Shown: positions 26,001-32,830 of the stretch, in pieces
Layout of the letters: each line of letters opens with the position of its first letter
Numbering within the stretch: position 1 is the first letter of the stretch
Source: an uncultured Enterobacterales bacterium
GTDB lineage: Bacteria; Pseudomonadota; Gammaproteobacteria; Enterobacterales; Psychrobiaceae
Assembly (NCBI GenBank): GCA_937981905.1
Contig: CALJMY010000242.1
Coordinates: 1 to 35,403, forward strand
Reading direction: 5' to 3'
Length of the DNA stretch: 35,403 nt
Program-made: the position numbers and the translations under genes
Notes under the pieces: model-generated
What the model was told of the DNA's origin: nothing
What the model saw: only the letters and a program-made list of their open reading frames with translations
Databases searched by the model: none

Positions 26001-26507
26001 CTATAAACGTGTCAATGATATTAATGGAGAGTTATTATCAGGTGTATTTAATAAATTAATTTTTAAAGATAGTGGTTCATTATCTTTATAAAAAGCATCT
26101 TCGCCTTTAAATATTATAATTTCATTATTCCTATTAAATACTTTTATGACCGCACTAAATACATGTTCTCCAACCTTTAAGTTACCCTTATAAAAACGCT
26201 GCATACCACCAAGTTCTAATGCTTTATTTTGATCGGATGTATAGATATGGCTAGATACCGTAACTCCGTCAACAGATAATGTCATGCTACCTATTTTTAA
26301 ATCTTCCTGAAGTTCTTTGGCTAAATAAATAGCAATTTGAGTCGTTGAAGGGTAAATAAGATCTTGTTCGAGTTCAGCTAAATCTTTATGTAGTAATACA
26401 GCTTGTTGTTTTAATATTTGAATTTTGCTAGCAATACTTTGTGTGTTGTATGCATTAACATTCAAACAGAGTGTCATTAGTATGATACCCGTTAAAAAAA
26501 GTTTCAT
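26001..26507 (-). CDS. Small exported protein, first gene of the envelope operon
   Basis: 168 residues from the ATG at 26507 (MKLFLTGIILMTLCLNVNA is a signal peptide; AGGA lies 7 bases upstream). An in-frame ATG at 26561 would put 18 residues before the signal and overlaps the predicted -10 box, so I reject it. The mature protein has a heptad-like helix (about 24-52, IQILKQQAVLLHKDLAELEQ) and then a beta-rich domain (about 75-160: MTLSVDGVTVSSHIY, LELGGMQRFYKGNLKVGEH). I do not recognise the family. Position makes it a probable component of the same machine. Confidence 0.75.
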   Translation of the reverse strand: MKLFLTGIILMTLCLNVNAYNTQSIASKIQILKQQAVLLHKDLAELEQDLIYPSTTQIAIYLAKELQEDLKIGSMTLSVDGVTVSSHIYTSDQNKALELGGMQRFYKGNLKVGEHVFSAVIKVFNRNNEIIIFKGEDAFYKDNEPLSLKINLLNTPDNNSPLISLTRL

Positions 26508-26559
26508 TTTAAATCCTATAAACAAGCTAATTTTACTTACTTCCAACAAATAATTTAGC

Positions 26560-26565
26560 ATTATA
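26560..26565 (-). promoter_or_regulatory. Predicted -10 box of the nine-gene envelope operon
   Basis: A perfect TATAAT on the minus strand 53 bases before the first ATG of the operon, in the gap after the AI-2E permease gene. No clear -35 is seen at 16-18 bases, so an activator may be needed. No other promoter is evident inside the operon, where gaps are 37 bases or less. Confidence 0.45.
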
Positions 26566-26620
26566 CTTCTGCCGTAAACATTACGCTATGAAAAAGCGCT
26601 TTTGAATACTCAGAAAGAAA

Positions 26621-27682
26621 CTATTTAATCAACTCTTCATTAGTTTCTATTGTTTCGGCTGTTTCACTACCTAATAAGTAAGCTAACCAACGGGATGAAC
26701 TATTAGATTCAAGTCCAATTTTAAGAATCATTGTTAAAGGTACTGACAATAACATCCCAACTGTACCCAATAACCAGCCCCAAAAAATTAACGATAAGAA
26801 AATAACTAACGTTGATAACCCTAATTGTTTCCCTAGAAAACGCGGTTCAACAGCATTTCCCATGACAACATTTACCACTAAATATAATAAAACGACACCG
26901 CCAGCCCAGCCTAAACCTAATTGTATAATCGCTAATAACACAACCGGAAGTGCTGCAATAATAGAACCTATATTAGGAATATAGTTAAGTAAAAATGCTA
27001 ATACGCCCCATAATACCCAATAATCGAGACCAATGGCCCAAAGGGCTATACTGATAATAACCCCAGTTGCTATACTGACCATTGTTTTAATAGCAAGATA
27101 TTGATTAACCGATGTTAAAAACTGATCTATTTGAGCCATTCTCATATCAGGATCGGCTAAAGCGAGATGTAATTTCTTAGGTAATGAATCTGCCTCAGCC
27201 ATCATAAAAATAACTGTAAGTAGGATTAAGAATAGATTGGCCATAACGCCACCAAAACCACCAACAATAATAGTGACCACATTCATTGCAGCGCCAGGAT
27301 CAAAGTATTCAGTAAGTTGGTTTATTTCAACTGGAATATTATAAGCTTCTAATTGTGATGACATACCAACAAATTGCTGTGAAAGCTGCTGTTGATAAGC
27401 TGGTAGTTGCGAGGAAAAATCGTTGACAGCTTTACCCACAAGATTAGCCATCCACATACCAGCCAAAACAACAATACTAATAATTAGGGTAATTGCTATT
27501 CCTTTAGGTATACGCTTATTTACTAGAATTTTCAGCATTGGATTACAAATAATCGCAATGAAAACCGATAAGATAAAAGGAACAATTACAGCACTAGCGG
27601 TCTTGATGCCGGCCAAAATAATGACAATGGAAGCCAATAATAATGCTGTTTTTAACGATGATGGAAATAAGCTTTTATTCAC
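26621..27682 (-). CDS. AI-2E family transporter (PerM/TqsA-like)
   Basis: Polytopic inner-membrane protein of 353 residues in the AI-2E exporter superfamily (Pfam AI-2E_transport). Hydrophobic helices cover about 11-45 and 60-83. A hydrophilic loop (85-135) follows, then six or so further helices. The family's conserved stretch reads LNYIPNIGSIIAALPVVLLA (about 238-257), followed by VEPRFLGKQLGLSTLVIFLSLIFWGWLLG. Substrates vary in the family (AI-2, ions, unknown) and cannot be assigned. It starts with GTG, AAGTGA in front. It faces away from folX and is probably not part of the downstream operon, whose -10 box lies between them. Confidence 0.9.
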   Translation of the reverse strand: MNKSLFPSSLKTALLLASIVIILAGIKTASAVIVPFILSVFIAIICNPMLKILVNKRIPKGIAITLIISIVVLAGMWMANLVGKAVNDFSSQLPAYQQQLSQQFVGMSSQLEAYNIPVEINQLTEYFDPGAAMNVVTIIVGGFGGVMANLFLILLTVIFMMAEADSLPKKLHLALADPDMRMAQIDQFLTSVNQYLAIKTMVSIATGVIISIALWAIGLDYWVLWGVLAFLLNYIPNIGSIIAALPVVLLAIIQLGLGWAGGVVLLYLVVNVVMGNAVEPRFLGKQLGLSTLVIFLSLIFWGWLLGTVGMLLSVPLTMILKIGLESNSSSRWLAYLLGSETAETIETNEELIK

Positions 27683-27795
27683 TATATTATCACTTAATTT
27701 TATAACTATTAATAATCAATAATTTACGCATTAATGGTTGCAAAGACAACCACAAATAGCGTTAATGTAAGTATATCATTTACTAAAGGATTATT

Positions 27796-28158
27796 ATGAA
27801 CAGTGAACTAGCCATTATTAGAATCAAAAACCTACGTTTAAGAACGTATATTGGAATAAACGATGATGAAATTGCTAACAGACAAGATGTCATTATCAAT
27901 ATTAAGATTCACTATCCTGCAGAAAAAGCACGATTAAGTGACAATATGGATGATGCATTAAATTATAGGACGATTACTAAAGAAATAATTGCTTTAGTAG
28001 AAAACAATCGATTCAGATTATTAGAGAAAATGACTAGTGATGTATTATTAATTGCTTCTCAACATCCTTGGGTAACGACTGCTAGTGTTGAAATTGAAAA
28101 ACCTCACGCACTGCGATTCGCCGATTCAGTATCACTAGAACTTATTTATCAAGCATAA
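27796..28158 (+). CDS. folX: Dihydroneopterin triphosphate 2'-epimerase FolX
   Basis: Epimerises 7,8-dihydroneopterin triphosphate at C2', in a branch near folate and tetrahydromonapterin synthesis. The 120 residues match E. coli FolX in length and almost throughout: [88 protein letters not shown] together with HYPAEKAR distinguishes it from FolB aldolase. AAGGA lies 7 bases before the ATG. A shared terminator follows, beyond which a csrB-like RNA runs in the opposite direction. Confidence 0.95.
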   Translation: MNSELAIIRIKNLRLRTYIGINDDEIANRQDVIINIKIHYPAEKARLSDNMDDALNYRTITKEIIALVENNRFRLLEKMTSDVLLIASQHPWVTTASVEIEKPHALRFADSVSLELIYQA

Positions 28159-28217
28159 TTATTTATTAGAAATCTAAATATTTGAAGTAAATTTTAATTA
28201 TTTATAAATTTTAGGCA

Positions 28218-28575
28218 AAATAAAAGGGTATAACGAATTAACGTTATACCCTTTCTTTATATGTATTCTATCCATATTAAATGATCATACCTTAAATCAT
28301 CTATTGCTCATCCTAAGCAGTCCTTTTACGTTAGTAAACGCTTGTCCTTTTATTATCAATCCTTGATAATTTCAACACTCCATGTGTTATGTTTAACTTT
28401 TTGTATCATCCTGATACTATTAGACATCTTGTCTATATTGCGTCCTGCAACTATTTAATATCAATATAACGTAATGTGGGGTCAATCAGATTATGTTAAT
28501 TTTATTTCAATGAATAATTGATTTAAATACTCTTCCTGAGTTATTCCTTGTTGTTTTAATTAGCTCCTAGCTATG
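28218..28575 (-). ncRNA. csrB: CsrB-type regulatory RNA (CsrA-sequestering)
   Basis: About 355 nt on the minus strand, almost the size of E. coli CsrB (about 370). CsrB-type RNAs bind many copies of the translational regulator CsrA. The transcript has 11 GGA motifs (complementary TCC at 28565, 28545, 28534, 28443, 28409, 28379, 28360, 28345, 28321, 28311 and 28271). Several sit in perfect hairpin loops: GTATCA-GGA-TGATAC, ATTATCAA-GGA-TTGATAAT, TTGCA-GGA-CGCAA, ACTC-AGGAA-GAGT and AACAC-ATGGA-GTGTT. Others are AAGGA between stems, the usual CsrB alternation. It ends at a strong terminator. The promoter and a distant UvrY/GacA-type box stand upstream. The 5' end is predicted; a weaker promoter near 28457-28485 would give a shorter RNA. 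Confidence 0.9.
28222..28254. terminator. Terminator shared by folX and the csrB-like RNA
   Basis: Perfect 10-bp stem GGGTATAACG (28226-28235) / CGTTATACCC (28242-28251) with a 6-base loop, bounded by A-rich and T-rich flanks. On the plus strand CTTTCTTT follows; on the minus strand TTTTATTTT follows. It therefore ends both converging transcripts. Confidence 0.92.
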
Positions 28576-28580
28576 TACAA

Positions 28581-28608
28581 ATTCTAGCAAGCGCATGCTG
28601 AACCACAA
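28581..28608 (-). promoter_or_regulatory. Predicted csrB promoter
   Basis: On the minus strand TTGTGG (28603-28608), a 16-base spacer, then TAGAAT (28581-28586) preceded by TGC, an extended -10. It predicts a 5' end near 28574, just before the first GGA hairpin (AGCT-AGG-AGCT). The -35 is poor, fitting an activator-dependent promoter. Confidence 0.6.
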
Positions 28609-28731
28609 GTGAGTAAACAGATTCAAAAATATAATTTATAAAACGCTATTTATATGCACATAAAATTAATCAACAATAACAAGTAGTTAAAGTTTAAATA
28701 TCTATTTTTTAGTTAAAAAAAACATAGTGTT

Positions 28732-28769
28732 CCTACGTGTTTGTAAGAGATCTCTTACAAGTCCGTAGG
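28732..28769. promoter_or_regulatory. UvrY/GacA box upstream of csrB
   Basis: TGTAAG-AGATCT-CTTACA (28742-28759) is a perfect copy of the GacA/UvrY upstream activating sequence TGTAAG-N6-CTTACA. It is centred about 176 bases before the predicted csrB start, the distance known for csrB and rsmZ promoters. The perfect palindrome extends to 28741-28760, and outer arms CCTACG (28732-28737) and CGTAGG (28764-28769) add a second symmetric layer. Confidence 0.88.
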
Positions 28770-28916
28770 CGATTTCAATTTTACTGATGTATTTTATTTT
28801 ATATATTATGATTTTTAGCTTACAAAACAACCTTCAATCCCTCGATGGAGGTTGCACATAACTGCTCAAAATAATAGGATAGCCTTTTTAATATTATTCA
28901 CTTTTTGAGAAAATAT
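28760..28916. other. Leader region of the SH3-domain gene
   Basis: No gene. It contains a 6-bp hairpin CAACCT / AGGTTG (about 28828-28853) overlapping a weak promoter-like pair TTGCAC, 17 bases, TAGGAT. The UvrY box at 28742-28759 also lies within reach of this rightward gene. Nothing else is evident. Confidence 0.3.
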
Positions 28917-29528
28917 ATGTCGACATGTTATAAATTAATTTTAATTTCTTTTTGCACTATCCTTACATTTAATTGTAACGCTCAAGCAGGGTTTATTTCA
29001 GATAATGTTTATACTTATATTCATAAAGGTCCCAGTGCTAAATTTAAGATATTAGGCAGTATTAATGCTGGTGATAGTGTTGAAATTTTAGAACGTTCTG
29101 ACAATGGCGACTATACTAAAATTGTTGATACTAAAGGCCGTGAAGGTTGGGTTATGTCAAAATTCACATCATTAACGCCTAGTATTAAAAAGCGCTATAC
29201 CGATCTTCAAAACAGTTTGGAAGAAAAGGTAGCATCAAATAATAATTTAATTGCCCAACGTAATTCACATTCAGATGAAATAAATAAACTAAAAGATTCT
29301 CACATAAGCCAAATAGAACAATTAAATAATAGTATCGCTCAGCTCAAAATTGATTTATCAAAAGCTAATAACGAAAATTTAATAATTCAAACCCAATTAA
29401 AGGGTGAAGATGAAGATATCAAAATTAAATGGTTAACAAATGGTGGTGTACTTGTATTAATAAGTTTGTTTATTGGATTTATAATGCGCTCATTAATATC
29501 TAAAAAGAAAAACAAAAATTCATGGTAA
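28917..29528 (+). CDS. SH3-domain membrane protein (TIGR04211/YgiM-like)
   Basis: 203 residues: a signal peptide (about 1-24, ending NAQA-GF), a bacterial SH3 domain (about 26-92: VYTYIHKGPSAKFKILGSI, GDSVEIL, EGWVMSKF), a coiled coil (about 95-165), one membrane helix (about 172-194, GVLVLISLFIGFIMRSLI) and a short basic tail (SKKKNKNSW). This order is that of the YgiM/TIGR04211 family, with the SH3 domain in the periplasm and the C-terminus anchored in the inner membrane. The exact role is unknown. I chose the ATG at 28917; the frame also contains a TTG at 28905, and GAGA lies 7 bases before the ATG. Confidence 0.87.
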   Translation: MSTCYKLILISFCTILTFNCNAQAGFISDNVYTYIHKGPSAKFKILGSINAGDSVEILERSDNGDYTKIVDTKGREGWVMSKFTSLTPSIKKRYTDLQNSLEEKVASNNNLIAQRNSHSDEINKLKDSHISQIEQLNNSIAQLKIDLSKANNENLIIQTQLKGEDEDIKIKWLTNGGVLVLISLFIGFIMRSLISKKKNKNSW

Positions 29529-29669
29529 GCATTATATAATTTATGTAAATCAATAACATTTATACTATTAATTTTACTACAACATTATAATTAATGGTTG
29601 AATCTCTTATCAATTACGATATGTTATGAATAAGATATCAATCAGCCTGAATAAAACAATAGAGTAAAT

Positions 29670-30731
29670 ATGACAATACCTATTTTAATTTGTGATGATT
29701 CCAGTTTCGCTAGAAAACAAATGTCCAGAGCATTACCAGATAATTGGGATGTTAGTATTTCATACGCTGAAAATGGCGAACAAGCTATTGAAGCAATAAA
29801 AGCTGGCTTAGGTGATATCTTATTTCTTGATTTAAATATGCCTATTCTAGACGGTTATGGCACGTTAGAAGTTATTCAAGCTGAAGATTTACCCACATTA
29901 ACAATCGTTGTATCTGGTGATATTCAACCCAATGCTTATAAGAGAGTAAAGTCACTTGGTGCTTTAGATTTTATTAAAAAGCCAACAGATAAAGAAAAAG
30001 TTAAAACTTTATTAATGAATTACGGTGTTTTTTGCGAAGAAGATTGTTTAGAAAACGAATTACTACAAGATCATGCAAAAGAATTATCAGATGCTAATAC
30101 TCAAACTGACAAAGCCCTCATTACAGAAAGCGGAATAAATCTAGATCCTTACCAAGAAGTAGCCAATGTAGCAATGGGGAGAGCTGGTGATCTACTCGCT
30201 CGCGTTCTTGACGTAAAAGTTAAACTTCCTATTCCCAAAGTGAGTGCGTTAGCAGCTAGCGAATTACACATGATCCTTAAAGCGACTGATGAAACAAGCT
30301 CAATATCAGCAGTATGTCAGGGATATGTAGGTTCAGGTATTGCTGGCGAAGCGTTAATTTTATTTTATGATTCATCAATCAATGATTTAGCTAAGCTGAT
30401 GCATTATGACTGTGAAATTACAGACGCTATTGAAAGAGAAATGCTCGTTGAATTATCAAATTTATTAATAGGAGCCTTTTTAAAAGGTTTTGCAGACCAG
30501 TTAGATTTATCTTTTAGTCAATCTCATCCGGAGCTTTTAGGATTACATCGTAATATTAATGAATTGATAAATTCTGATGTAAGGTCTTGGCAAGAGATTG
30601 TGGCAATAGAAATAAATTATGTTATTGAAGATTACAATATTGAATGTGACCTTATTGTGTTAATCACACAAGATTCGCTACCAATATTAAATAATAAACT
30701 TATTTATCTTTTAGATGAGCACACATTATGA
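29670..30731 (+). CDS. CheY-CheC fusion: response regulator with CheC-type phosphatase
   Basis: 353 residues. Residues 1-120 are a CheY-like receiver with DD (9-10), phospho-acceptor D54 (FLDLNMP), S82 (VVSGD) and K104 (FIKKP). After a linker, residues about 155-350 are a CheC/CheX-like domain. Both E-x2-N phosphatase signatures are present: E163/N166 (EVANVAMGRAGDLL) and E261/N264 (ELSNLLIGAFLKGF). CheC-type enzymes dephosphorylate CheY-P. A fusion suggests it acts on its own or a partner receiver and damps a signal. It overlaps the PAS gene by ATGA. Confidence 0.9.
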   Translation: MTIPILICDDSSFARKQMSRALPDNWDVSISYAENGEQAIEAIKAGLGDILFLDLNMPILDGYGTLEVIQAEDLPTLTIVVSGDIQPNAYKRVKSLGALDFIKKPTDKEKVKTLLMNYGVFCEEDCLENELLQDHAKELSDANTQTDKALITESGINLDPYQEVANVAMGRAGDLLARVLDVKVKLPIPKVSALAASELHMILKATDETSSISAVCQGYVGSGIAGEALILFYDSSINDLAKLMHYDCEITDAIEREMLVELSNLLIGAFLKGFADQLDLSFSQSHPELLGLHRNINELINSDVRSWQEIVAIEINYVIEDYNIECDLIVLITQDSLPILNNKLIYLLDEHTL

Positions 30732-31207
30732 GTGGTATGGACTTTAAAGAGTTTCACTGGATGGTATCAATGATAAATAGCATTGATGCAGGTTTAATTG
30801 TATTAAATACAGATTATGTTGTTGAATCGTGGAATGGTTTTATGTTTCATCACAGCAATATCGATGCAAGTGATGCAAAAGGTAAAACCATTTTTGAGAT
30901 ATTCCCCAATATTGATAAGCCATGGCTGATGCGTAAAATAGAAGCGGTGAAAACCATACAAAATCAGTCCTTTATTACTTGGGAACAAAAACCTTATATA
31001 TTCCCTTTTAAAAACTATCGACCAATTACAGGTACAGTTGAATATATGTACCAAAACGTGACTATTTTACCGCTTGCTTCACTAACAGGAACAATCGATC
31101 AGATTTGTCTTATTGTTTATGATGTAACTGATATGGCAACTAATCGTCAATCGTTACAAAAAGCTAATGAGAAAATTAAAGAACTCACTAAATTAGCAAA
31201 TTTATAA
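30728..31207 (+). CDS. PAS-domain protein ending at a GGDEF-type linker
   Basis: 159 residues with one PAS domain at about 8-135 (INSIDAGLIVLNTDYVVESWN, IFEIFPNID, LIVYDVTDMA). A short helix follows, QKANEKIKELTKLANL, where the protein stops. In PAS-GGDEF cyclases this same helix pattern leads directly into the D-x-LT-x-L-x-NRR start of the GGDEF domain, so the output domain seems to be missing. It starts in an ATGA overlap with the CheY-CheC gene, so the two are translated together. It may be a sensor subunit for that regulator, or the remains of a diguanylate cyclase. Confidence 0.88.
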   Translation: MSGMDFKEFHWMVSMINSIDAGLIVLNTDYVVESWNGFMFHHSNIDASDAKGKTIFEIFPNIDKPWLMRKIEAVKTIQNQSFITWEQKPYIFPFKNYRPITGTVEYMYQNVTILPLASLTGTIDQICLIVYDVTDMATNRQSLQKANEKIKELTKLANL

Positions 31208-31231
31208 CTGCGATATTACTCATCATTAATA

Positions 31232-31280
31232 GAGCAATATTGATTGATAAAAATTAATATTGTTCTACAACATTAGAACA
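31232..31280 (+). other. Two overlapping hairpins after the PAS gene
   Basis: GAGCAATATT (31232-31241) pairs with AATATTGTTC (31256-31265) with one wobble. TGTTCTA (31261-31267) pairs perfectly with TAGAACA (31274-31280). They share TGTTC, so only one forms at a time. No T-run follows; the role is unknown, perhaps an mRNA 3' end. Confidence 0.35.
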
Positions 31281-31452
31281 ACCCTTCCCTAATAAACAAT
31301 CCTATAATAATACCTAGATTGACATATTAAGTGCATAATCTCAGTTCTAGATGATTTTAATAACACATTGAAATTAAAGAATACGTATTAAGTTAATTCC
31401 TAATTAATTAATTTGTACTCAGGTTATCTAGATTAGTTTCTTCGGATACAGC

Positions 31453-31458
31453 TATAAT
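31453..31458 (+). promoter_or_regulatory. Possible -10 box for the small gene before cysE
   Basis: A perfect TATAAT 35 bases before the ATG at 31493. No good -35 is present at the expected spacing. Confidence 0.35.
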
Positions 31459-31492
31459 ACTCCATAATATCCTTACCAATTAAAGAATCATT

Positions 31493-31849
31493 ATGAACTT
31501 TGTAAACCGTGTGTCTCTCATTATTACCCCTAAAGAACCAATGTACCAATGGATTAAAAGTGTTGCTCAAGAAGATGCACCGAGTTTTGAAGAGATATCA
31601 AATGAATCAAGTTGTTATTTATTAGACGAACCAATGCAAGCAGCAGAAATTTCTGAATTAAAAAAATCGTTAATCAGCCAATACTTTTTAAAAATTTGGA
31701 AAAGTGAGTTGAGTATTTGGGATGAATACTTAGATAAACAACCTGAAAATATGAATGAAGATACATTTACTCAATGGTTTGATGTGACATTTTCAGGGCT
31801 AACATTTGATTTAGCCAGCGAACCGTTGTTAATCGCACCAGTAAACTAA
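31493..31849 (+). CDS. Conserved-looking small protein of unknown function
   Basis: 118 residues, acidic, with no signal peptide or membrane helix. I do not recognise a domain. It is rich in aromatic and acidic residues (QYFLKIWKSELSIWDEYLD, FTQWFDVTFSGLTFDL) and has predicted helices in the middle. Codon use is like that of the neighbours. The ATG has only a weak AAAGAA in front. It ends 114 bases before cysE and may have its own promoter. Confidence 0.75.
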   Translation: MNFVNRVSLIITPKEPMYQWIKSVAQEDAPSFEEISNESSCYLLDEPMQAAEISELKKSLISQYFLKIWKSELSIWDEYLDKQPENMNEDTFTQWFDVTFSGLTFDLASEPLLIAPVN

Positions 31850-31868
31850 ACATAAGTTAATGCACAAT

Positions 31869-31920
31869 AGTGTTCTAACACTGCTTATAGATAAAAACAA
31901 CTTGCTCCTTGCAAAGGAGC
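31869..31920 (+). other. Two small hairpins before cysE
   Basis: AGTGTT / AACACT (31869-31882) and GCTCCTT / AAGGAGC (31904-31920, 3-base loop) are perfect stems between the small gene and cysE. The second is G+C-rich but has no T-run. They may be a weak terminator or the cysE leader structure. Confidence 0.4.
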
Positions 31921-31963
31921 ATGTAACATTACAATCATATTCAAATTTAAGCTTTAGAGTTCC

Positions 31964-32791
31964 ATGCCTACAAATTTATTATGGGAAGATATTTTAAAAG
32001 AAGCGAATGAAACCATCGCTAAAGAGCCACTTTTAACAAATCTTTACCGAAGCCACATTCTTGATCGTCCTTCGTTATCTGCTTGTCTTAGTAATATTCT
32101 TGCAAGTAAGTTATTTGATACTTACATGCCTGCGTGTGAATTAGAACGTTTATTCAATGAAGCATTTGTGACTAATCCATCGTTAATCGATTGCTGTATC
32201 TTTGATATAAAAGCCGTTAGAGAACGTGATCCTGCTGTTGAAAGCTATCCTGAAGTAATACTCCATCTTAAAGGGTTTTTAGCAATTCAGGCTTACCGTG
32301 TTTCTCATTGTTTATGGAAGCATAATAGAAAGCAACTCGCTACTTTTATTCAAAGTAGAATATCTGTCATTTTTGACGTCGATATTCATCCAGCAGCGAC
32401 AGTAGGCAAAGGCGTTATGTTTGATCATGCCAGTGGTATTGTTGTCGGTGAAACCAGTGTTATTGAAGATAATGTATCGATATTACAAGGGGTGACTCTT
32501 GGCGGTACAGGTAAAGAAAGTGGTGACCGTCATCCAAAAGTTCGCGCTGGCGTATTGATTGGTGCTGGCTCAAAAATCTTAGGTAATATAGAAATTGGCC
32601 AAGGTGCAAAAATTGGTGCAGGTAGTGTTGTTTTAAAAGCAGTATTACCCCATACAACTGTTGCAGGTGTTCCTGCAAAACAAATTGGTTCGCCTGAAAG
32701 TATTATGCCTGCGCTTGATATGTGCCAAAACTTAGAAAAAGAATTGGCAGATGATGAGAAAAAACTACCTCATTTAGATTTTGATATTTAA
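31964..32791 (+). CDS. cysE: Serine O-acetyltransferase CysE
   Basis: Makes O-acetylserine from serine and acetyl-CoA, the first step of cysteine synthesis. The 275 residues have the helical N-terminal domain (1-135) and the left-handed beta-helix of hexapeptide repeats (about 138-245). Catalytic H155 (FDHASG) and D140 (FDVDIHPAA) match E. coli H158 and D143. SILQGVTLGGTGKESGDRHPK is the acetyl-CoA region. The protein ends DFDI: the terminal Ile is the residue that inserts into CysK to form the cysteine synthase complex, so complex formation is probably kept. AGAG precedes the ATG. It faces the GTPase gene across a shared hairpin. Confidence 0.96.
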   Translation: MPTNLLWEDILKEANETIAKEPLLTNLYRSHILDRPSLSACLSNILASKLFDTYMPACELERLFNEAFVTNPSLIDCCIFDIKAVRERDPAVESYPEVILHLKGFLAIQAYRVSHCLWKHNRKQLATFIQSRISVIFDVDIHPAATVGKGVMFDHASGIVVGETSVIEDNVSILQGVTLGGTGKESGDRHPKVRAGVLIGAGSKILGNIEIGQGAKIGAGSVVLKAVLPHTTVAGVPAKQIGSPESIMPALDMCQNLEKELADDEKKLPHLDFDI

Positions 32792-32798
32792 ATGAGAA

Positions 32799-32830
32799 GA
32801 AATTAGAGTAAATATTTTTACTCTAATTTC
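32799..32830. terminator. Hairpin between cysE and the convergent GTPase gene
   Basis: Perfect 14-bp stem GAAATTAGAGTAAA (32799-32812) / TTTACTCTAATTTC (32817-32830) with a 4-base loop. Its right arm covers the last codons and stop of the leftward GTPase gene. Flanks are only partly T-rich, so it may act as a convergent terminator or as mRNA 3'-end protection. Confidence 0.65.

Noticed and set aside
26590-26604. AAAAGCGCTTTT palindrome after the AI-2E permease gene as a terminator
   Set aside because: It has no loop, so it cannot fold into a stable hairpin with this arm length.
28280-28460. Row of short dyads that could suggest a CRISPR or repeat array
   Set aside because: Stem sequences differ from unit to unit and only the TCC (GGA) loop is shared, which is the pattern of CsrB-type RNA and not of a repeat array.
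28457-28485. Alternative csrB promoter TTGACC, 17 bases, GATATT
   Set aside because: It would leave out three GGA hairpins and put the UvrY box about 300 bases away, while the promoter at 28581-28608 gives the usual distance; kept only as a possible second start.
32460-32678. Minus-strand frame opposite cysE
   Set aside because: Antisense of the hexapeptide-repeat region, His/Leu/Gln-rich, no ribosome binding site.
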